Positions 57,560-64,000 of a DNA stretch of 64,000 bases are shown one piece after another. Source of the DNA: Strongyloides papillosus. Taxonomy: Eukaryota > Nematoda > Chromadorea > Rhabditida > Strongyloididae. The DNA is taken from positions 1 to 64,000 of the forward strand of contig SRSI01000057.1 of NCBI GenBank assembly GCA_005656395.1. Direction: 5' to 3'. The position numbers and the translations under genes are program-made. The notes beneath the pieces were generated by a model. The model had not been told where the DNA came from, ran no database searches, and saw only the letters and a list, made by a program, of their open reading frames with translations. Each line of letters starts with the position of its first letter. Position 1 is the first letter of the stretch.

Positions 57560-58420
57560 TGAGGTAAGAGATAGTATTTATATTAATATTATCTTGAAAA
57601 AAAGTACACAATTTTATTTGTTAGTTCGAGAAAATTACTTTGTTCTCTAGCAGAACATTTAAAATAAACTTAAAAGTAAAATAAAGTCTGTATTTTAATA
57701 ATTTTTAATTTTTTCATAATATGTCTCTTGTTGAAAGTACTATTTTAAGTCATTTAAATACTGAATTCTTTATATTTACATGTTTTTTATTTAGATATAC
57801 GTATTCGTTAAAGTATAAATAACGTAAAAAGTATAAAAAATCAATAATATTTATTTTAAGTTTTAGAAAAAACTGTTTAATTAAAATACTTTAACAATAT
57901 GAAGATTAAATATCGTTTTTGGATTTTATTTATTATTTTATTAATTGTGAATTGTGTATGTTTATACAATAATCTCTTTAGATTAAAAATTTAAAAGTCT
58001 ATTACACTTGTAGAAGATAATGATGATTCATCTGAATCTGATGATGAAAAACTCGACATGAAACTTACTGAAGATGTCACTAGAATATTAAGTTAACTTG
58101 GTGCTGAAATATCGGGAAATAAAGAAGAAGAAAGTCAGAATAGTTTATTAACAGTTCCTAATATTCTTAAATTAAAATCTTATGGTATTTATAGTGGCCG
58201 TTTATATGAAGGTGATATTATTCTTACACGATCTAATGCTAGAGAATTAATTGAGGAAGCGATGGAAGAAGCGAAAAAAAAGAATGTTGACATCTCAAAA
58301 TTCGACACAGAAATTAAAAACTTAGGTATAAGTGGAAACCTCAATTAACGAATAAATGTAAAACAAAAAGATAAAGATAAAAAAGAAAAAAGTGAAGAAG
58401 TGAAAGAGTAAATTTTTTTT
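57560..58420 (+). repeat. duplicated segment carrying family-2 gene, copy 2
   Basis: It matches 44395-45240 through promoter, exon 1, intron and exon 2; the present gene copy carries an internal stop. Confidence 0.7.
57899..58348 (+). pseudogene. family-2 gene with a single in-frame stop
   Basis: Exon 1 is 57899-57955 (MKIKYRFWILFIILLIVNC, signal peptide), the intron 57956-57997 (gtatgt…taaaag), exon 2 57998-58348. Exon 2 is open apart from one TAA at 58094-58096, inside block 1 (MKLTEDVTRILS, stop, LGAEI). After it the frame runs on to LYEGDIILTRSNARELIEEA continuing MEEAKKKNVDIS (block 2) and a normal stop. The TATA-like tataaata is 85 nt before the ATG, as in gene 44738. The rest of the gene is undamaged, so either the stop is recent, polymorphic or an assembly error, or it is read through. 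Confidence 0.7.
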
Positions 58421-59045
58421 ACAGCTATGATCGAAAATCTGATTCATTACTACCCAAATTTTTTTTAAAAATCTACGTAGTTTTCAATTTTTTGGCTCTC
58501 TAAAATTCATAAATAAAAAGTATATTTTACAGTTTCTTCTATAAAATTAATTACAAATAGTAATAAAAAAAATTATTACAAGTTACTAAAATTTTTTGTT
58601 AAATTATAGATACCTAAAATTATAGAAACTAGGGTTAAAATGGAAAAGTTTATTACCATTTGATGTACAAAACATTTAAATAAATAATCGATATTCTATT
58701 TTAAATCAATAACTCAACACTATCCCAAAATTCTTGATAAAATATTTTTTATGAGTTGAAAATATTATTCATCTAATTCTTGAAAAAACATTTAAATATT
58801 TTGAAGTACTACATACTGAGAATATTAAAAATTTATATAAAAAATCTTGGTTATTTTAAATTCTTTTTTTTTAAGTAGAAATCATTGGAAATTTTTAGAG
58901 AGTATTCTATAAACAAAATTACAAATAACATAAAGTTTATTTTTAAAAGATATAAAAGTATAACTTTATGTTTTCCAAATTTAACTTTTAAATTGTTTAG
59001 TTAAAACAAATAAATTATTAAAAGTTATTATCAAACAGAAAAGTT
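58349..59045. other. AT-rich spacer between family-2 copies
   Basis: No gene recognised. The first 70 bases belong to the duplicated segment. Confidence 0.45.
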
Positions 59046-59123
59046 TATATAAAATCTGGAAATTTAAATATACTATCACATGGAAACTAACATACATATT
59101 AAATAGAATTCAAACATTAAAAA

Positions 59124-59918
59124 ATGAAGCATTTTTTTATGCTTATATATATTACTTCTATTTTGAATTATGTAAGTTTACTTTCTTAATTAAATACAAA
59201 AGTATTATTATAGAATCTTGGTACAAGTTTGTCATTAAATAATATCGATCACGATGCAAAAGACTCTATTTCATCATTACATGGCATAATTATAAAACGT
59301 ATTTCAATGACACAATATAATTTTTTTTTACCAAATCTTCCTTTATATTTTTTAAACTTTTTAAAAAGAATTAATTCAAATAATATGCCTAAAAAAGACC
59401 ATGATGGTGATTTTCAACGTAGTAGAACAAAAAAAAATAAAAACGGTAAATTTAACGTGAATGATTAATATAAAGAATATTTAGAACATTCTGGTGATAA
59501 CACCGCAATTACTTCAACATATACTACCAAAGATCATAGTGATGAGAATGAAAATAAAAACAAAGGAGAAAGCAAAAGTGAAGATGATGAAAAGTCTGCT
59601 ATCGAGAATGAAGAGAAAGATTTAGAGATTACAAAAAATGCCACTAATGTATTAAATAATTTAGGGAAAAAAATTTTAATAAAAGAACATAAAATAAAGC
59701 CCGAAGGGAAAAAGAGAAAAAATAAAAAAGAGGAAAAAAATAAGAAAAAATCTAAAACTATGGTAAAACCAATGGAAAGCCCTAGTTTATTCCAAGGAGA
59801 TATAATTCTTACAAACGCTCAAGCTAAAAGATTAGTTAATGCAGAAATGAAAAGAGCAAGAAAAATGAGAGTTAAATTTCCAAAATATAAGTCTAAATTG
59901 AGATTCATGAGGGAGTAA
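59124..59918 (+). pseudogene. long family-2 gene with a single in-frame stop
   Basis: Exon 1 is 59124-59171 (MKHFFMLIYITSILNY), the intron 59172-59213 (gtaagt…ttatag, 42 bp), exon 2 59214-59918. Exon 2 has one TAA at 59466-59468; otherwise it is open for 234 codons. Before the stop lies a basic segment, MPKKDHDGDFQRSRTKKNKN. After it come an acidic stretch, block 1 DLEITKNATNVLNNLGKKI, a Lys-rich linker and block 2 LFQGDIILTNAQAKRLVNAE continuing MKRARKMRV. Block 2 is more basic than in the other members. A TATA-like tatataaaat lies 78 nt before the ATG. Same remark as for 57899: recent loss, polymorphism, sequencing error or readthrough. Confidence 0.7.
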
Positions 59919-60594
59919 ATATTACTTTGCTTAATTGTTTACAATATATCTTCCAGTTTACATTTACTTATTTTTAAAATATTCGTGAAATTTTAAATTA
60001 TATCAAAAAATACAAGCAAATATTTTTATAATTTTGTTCTATAATTTTCAAAAGTACATTAGTGTTGGAATTATACTTTCTTTGTTCGCAAATTTTCAAA
60101 ATTAAAACTACAATTCTATGTTTTTTTATTTTAAATATTCTAGTAATTATGCATGAAACTTTTATCTCTGCAAATTGGATTTTTGACATATAAATTTTAT
60201 TTTTTATATGCTTCGTAGTAATACAATAGTTATAGTAAATTTTCTATTTGTTCATTATACATCTACATGACGAATACAATTATTAAAATATTAAAACACT
60301 CACAGCTAAATAACTAATTACTAATTTATAAGTATTTATAACAAGATTTTCACTTTTTCTTTCACTAGAATAAAACTCCTAAAATATAATATTAATTTAA
60401 TTTGGATTTTGGCCAACTCGTGATAAGTTAATACAATAAAAAAACCAATGTCATGATCTTTTCAGTTTTTTTTATTATTTGCAATCATCATGTTTGAGGT
60501 AAATGTTTAATCTATAAAATAACAAAACATTTTTTCAGGATTATAATTTTATAAAAATAAATAAACACTTAAAATAAACAAAAATAATATTAAA
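59919..60594. other. AT-rich intergenic stretch
   Basis: No gene recognised; the minus frame at 59998-60189 lacks a domain. The convergent genes at 59124 (+) and 60595 (-) both end towards this region. Confidence 0.45.
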
Positions 60595-61904
60595 TTATTT
60601 CCTTCTCTTTACTTCCCTGTATGATATTCTTACTTCATGGTTTTTTTCTAGACCATGGTATATCAATAATGTTCTACTAAATGTAGGTGGAATTGAAATA
60701 TTTCTGTAACTTCCACATAATACAAGACCTGTAGCACCTTTGTCATAACGATATTTAATTTCAAGACCTTTATTTTGAACACACGGCAAGAGTCTCTCTG
60801 TTTCGACTTTTTCAACAACCAAAGCAACATTCCTACCTGCTCTTGTATCAATGGCGATAACACATTTTTTCTTTCCTTTTAATATCAATCTTCTCTTTGA
60901 TTCTGTAGCAAAAAGTCTTTTTTTTCTTCCACAATATCCAACAGATTTAGCAATTTTTGTACATGTTTTTCCAGCATAACCAGGTGGACAATTACATACA
61001 CTACAATCAGAACTAAAATATCCACCGTGCTTACAACCTGTAACCAAATTATAAAATTTAGTTATTAGGGATAAATTTTAAATATTATTATATAGAATTT
61101 GAATATTATCTATATATATGTGCTAAATAGTGGGTAACACCACTTAATAAATTTTTATTACTAACCTTTAAATTTCCTAGCACAAAGGCCCTTACAATAA
61201 ACATCATTAATTTTTTTAAGATCATTATGAGAAAATTCCTCTCTTTGACCAACCATATATATGTAAGCTGGTGATTTTAATACTTCATATGCATTTCTTC
61301 CATTTTTAGAACCAAATGAAATTTCTGGCATCATAATTGAACCGTAATCAAAAGCTGTATTGAAAATACGGGTATTTCTACCTTTCTCCTTTTGATACAA
61401 TGATTTAAATTTCTCATCTATTCTATCCCAGTTAATTGTTACATATTTATCTCTATCGTGACGAGATGTTTCTAATTGCAATCCAAATGCACGTCCAATC
61501 ATATGCTTTATACATCCTAATTCTTCTGAACATTTTTCTGTCAAGTGAACAAATGAAAGTTTTTCCTTATATCTGTCATTAAAAACAGCCAGCTTGTCTT
61601 TTAGTAGAAAATTAATACCATCACTCGGTAGTTCTTTTGTGTATTCTTTAAATTTTAAGCATGTATGATTGTTAAGGTATACCAAAGCTTTCTTGATTAA
61701 TAACTTATTTAATTTTCTATTATTTATGTAGAATCTTACAGAATTTGAAAATTTTACACTACGCCGTACTTCAATTGATCTTTTATCTCTTTCTGAAAAA
61801 ATGTCATCTTCACTTTGAGACTGAAAAAAAATTTAAAGAAACTAAATTTTGAAACTTACAACTACAGATAAACCCAGTAAACATAGTAAAATACGTAAAA
61901 ACAT
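60595..61904 (-). CDS. astacin-like secreted pseudoprotease with EGF and CUB-like domains (three exons)
   Basis: Exon 1 is 61904-61860 (MFLRILLCLLGLSVV, signal peptide), exon 2 61820-61166, exon 3 61037-60595, with introns of 39 and 128 bp starting gtaag and gttag; 380 residues. SQSEDDIFSERDKRSIEVRR suggests a very short propeptide ended by a basic site. The astacin domain has NNHTCLKF and, at the zinc site, KHMIGRAFGLQLETSRHDRD. Family proteins have HExxHxxGxxHExxRxDR, so the catalytic Glu is Met, the second zinc His is Arg and the third is Gln. The Met-turn is SIMMP instead of SIMHY. An EGF-like module follows (CKHGGYFSSDCSVCNCPPGY) and then a CUB-like domain ending …SYREVKRRK. The fold and Cys pattern are kept, so a binding rather than proteolytic role is inferred. 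Confidence 0.88.
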
Positions 61905-62016
61905 TTTATCGAATTTAATAAATCTTGTATAAAATTTGTCTTTTTATATGATATTTTGTTTTATTAGTATTCATCTAATAAGATCAATTTATTACGATTT
62001 TTAATGATATAATCTA
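61905..62016. other. 5' flank of the astacin-like gene
   Basis: A short AT-rich region upstream of the minus-strand gene; the TATA-like sequence tataaaa on the minus strand lies at about 61932. Confidence 0.35.
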
Positions 62017-62312
62017 CCGGGTGGCCAGCCAATTTCTTCCTGTCATAGATAATTTCGTCTACACTGTTCCAAAATAATAAAAATTTAATTTTTTAATTTT
62101 ATACAGATTTGCAATACCTTTTCCTAAATCTTAAAAGTTAATTATACTCAGCTTTTAAGATAATGTATTTTTATATTAAAATAATTTAAAAATTCTCGGA
62201 CGTATAAAACATCGATAGATAAAAATTATTTACCAGTATGAAAAAAAGTACTCTTAAACGGAAAATATGCCAACAAATTATTGTCAAATAGAGAAATTAG
62301 CCGGCCACCCGC
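62017..62312. mobile_element. TA-flanked MITE related to 19013-19827, 296 bp
   Basis: The inverted termini are CCGGGTGGCCAGCCAATTTC and GCGGGTGGCCGGCTAATTTC (right end inverted), with TA at 62015-62016 and 62313-62314. It is shorter than the copy at 19013 and shares only the ends. It lies between the two astacin-like genes. Confidence 0.8.
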
Positions 62313-63015
62313 TATGAATGTACAAATGTGTTATTAATTTTTTGTATTTTAATATTAAAATATTTTTTTGCACTAATAGAAATTATAGTTAAATTCAACA
62401 CAGTAATAAATCAATACTGTACCATTTTTGCTTATGCTATCTTTTTTTACAACAGTTATGTATAAAAAAATTAATAAATTTCAAATATACTATAATCTAA
62501 AATAAAAAATATTAGAATAAATCATTAATTTTAAAATTCTTTTTTATTAATTTTTATTTTTCAACTTTTTATAATTAAATAATAACATTTCGACATCAAA
62601 TTGTTAAGCTTATGCTCTAATAAACACATATTTAACTAAAAATATATGTAAAACAATTTAAAATATGTATAATCTATCTTAAAAATAAAAACTTAAAATT
62701 ACAAATACATTACTTATATAATTGTTAGAAATTAGAAATATTAAATTTTTTAATTTTTAATCCCGTAAAATATAGAAAAAATTATGATAATATTCGTATT
62801 TATCGATCTTCTTCCAGCATACAATCTTAAGTAAATTATTGATTTCAACTACTTAAAGTATAACCATAAAAATTCTATTAAAAACGTTAATATGTTTAAA
62901 AAAACCTTTATTTAAATTAGTCGTTGAATTGAAATATAATTAAATAATAAAAGAAAATTTATGCAATTATATTATAAATTCAAAGACTTGAAAATAATAT
63001 CTTTAAATTATACAA
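62313..63015. other. AT-rich intergenic stretch between astacin-like genes
   Basis: No gene recognised. Confidence 0.45.
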
Positions 63016-64000
63016 TTACCTTCTTCTTGTTCTTCTAACTTCTTTGTACGATATTTTTATTGTATCCTCTTTGTGTAAACCATAATATATCATTACTGCT
63101 CTGCTAAATGTTGGTGGAATTATAACATTTTTGTAAAATCCACATAATACAAGACCTGTAGCACCTTTATCATGTCTATATTTAATTTCAACTCCTTTAT
63201 TTTCAACACAAGGTGTACGTTTTTCGGTAATTACTCTTTCAACAACTAAAGCAAGATTTGTTCTTGGTCTTGAGTAAAATCCAATAACACATTTTTTTAA
63301 TCCTGAAAGTTGTATTGTTTTCTTTGTTTTTTTCGCATATAAAAATCTTTTTCCACAGTCACCTTGTGAGGCTTCGAGTTTTTCACAATATTTTCCTTTA
63401 TAACCAGATGGACAGTTGCATATGCCGCAGTTGGGACTTGGATATCCGCCATTTTTACAATTTCTTATTTTTTTGCCACATTGACCACCACAAAATACAT
63501 CATTAATTTTTTTAATATCACTGAAAGAAAATTCTTCCCTTTGGCCAACCATGTTTTCATATAATTTTGATCCTTTAGTTGTGTATGCTTTCTTTCCTTT
63601 CATAGCTCCTTCTGTTATATTTGGCATCATGATTGAGCCATAGTCGAAAGCTATGTTGAAATAACGGCTTTTGAAACCTTTAACTTTAGAATATAATTTT
63701 TTTGATTGTTGTTCAATATTATTCCATAAAATTTTTACATAATGATTTCTATCATAACGAGCTGTTTCAAAATGCAATCCGAATGCACGACCAATCATGT
63801 GTTTCATACAACCCAATTCTTTAAGGCATTGTAATGTTATAGAAACATTTGAAAGTTTGTCTTTATAATATTTGTATTCAACACTAAGGTCAGGTTTTTT
63901 ATAGAAATTTATACCATCTTTCTTAAGTGTTTGTTTTACTTCTGTAAATTTTAGACATGTGTAATGTTCAAGGTGATTCAATGCTTCTAGTATATTTTTC
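63016..64000 (-). CDS. astacin-like secreted pseudoprotease, 5'-truncated by the window end
   Basis: The frame is open from base 63999 (KNILEALNHLEHYTCLKF) to the stop at 63016, so the signal peptide and the beginning lie outside the window. The order is astacin domain, EGF-like module (CKNGGYPSPNCGICNCPSGY) and CUB-like domain ending SYKEVRRTRRR. The zinc-site equivalent is KHMIGRAFGLHFETARYDRN: the first and third His remain, but the catalytic Glu is Met and the second His is Arg. The Met-turn reads SIMMP. The EGF domain is joined without an intron, whereas the neighbour at 60595 has an intron at this point (FK/GCKHGG). This paralogue is the less degenerate of the two at the zinc site but should still be inactive as a protease. 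Confidence 0.88.
   Translation of the reverse strand, partial: KNILEALNHLEHYTCLKFTEVKQTLKKDGINFYKKPDLSVEYKYYKDKLSNVSITLQCLKELGCMKHMIGRAFGLHFETARYDRNHYVKILWNNIEQQSKKLYSKVKGFKSRYFNIAFDYGSIMMPNITEGAMKGKKAYTTKGSKLYENMVGQREEFSFSDIKKINDVFCGGQCGKKIRNCKNGGYPSPNCGICNCPSGYKGKYCEKLEASQGDCGKRFLYAKKTKKTIQLSGLKKCVIGFYSRPRTNLALVVERVITEKRTPCVENKGVEIKYRHDKGATGLVLCGFYKNVIIPPTFSRAVMIYYGLHKEDTIKISYKEVRRTRRR

Noticed and set aside
1..64000. Bacterial, organellar or viral origin of the window
   Set aside because: Spliceosomal-type introns, TATA boxes, signal-peptide families, a Helitron, mariner and gypsy elements all indicate an animal nuclear genome.

Overview
The window looks like nuclear DNA of an AT-rich nematode, most probably a Strongyloides-type (Strongyloididae) worm. 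The evidence is very low G+C by eye, short AT-rich introns of about 40 bp (gtaagt/gtatgt ... ttag/cag), a DUF229 gene, astacin-EGF-CUB type secreted proteins in tandem, and mariner, pogo, hAT, Helitron and Ty3/gypsy-type elements. No rRNA, tRNA or CRISPR array was recognised. Species is not determined.

Layout. 1-9.3 kb: a secreted DUF229 protein (1344-3320, +), a decayed pogo/Tigger-like element (3951-4714), and a giant acidic Ser/Glu/Asp-repeat secreted protein (5684-9253, -). 10-29 kb: an array of short secreted-peptide genes, all on + (10527, 12020, 13646 broken, 18151, 20452, 23370 broken, 25530 frameshifted, 28661). They share a signal peptide of MSFKLYLPI type, a TATATAAA box usually 58-60 nt before the ATG, and a block of 14 codons bounded by dibasic KR sites. 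Two-gene blocks have been duplicated (about 9985-12880 and 17590-20800), and several MITEs and a young 1-kb LTR mini-retroelement lie between them. 29.5-33.4 kb: a three-level nest of DNA transposons. 33.8-45.2 kb: two intact members (33808, 44738) of a second secreted family, separated by an old Ty3/gypsy element that was split by a young intact one with identical 125-bp LTRs.

45.4-59.9 kb: a foldback element, a dead mariner, an intact 2044-codon Helitron with a cysteine-protease-like N-terminal domain and a clear 3' hairpin/CTGG terminus, a tandem repeat of three units of about 525 bp, and two more members of the second secreted family, each interrupted by one TAA. 60.6-64 kb: two minus-strand astacin-like secreted proteins whose zinc/catalytic motif is HMxxRxxGxx(H/Q) instead of HExxHxxGxxH, so they are probably non-catalytic pseudoproteases. 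The second runs off the window end.

Taken together the host genes are almost all predicted secreted proteins in lineage-specific tandem families, in a gene-poor, transposon-rich region. The most unusual candidates are the KR-bounded 14-residue peptide family with its fixed-spacing promoter, the second secreted family with a shared helical C-terminal block, and the paired pseudo-astacins.
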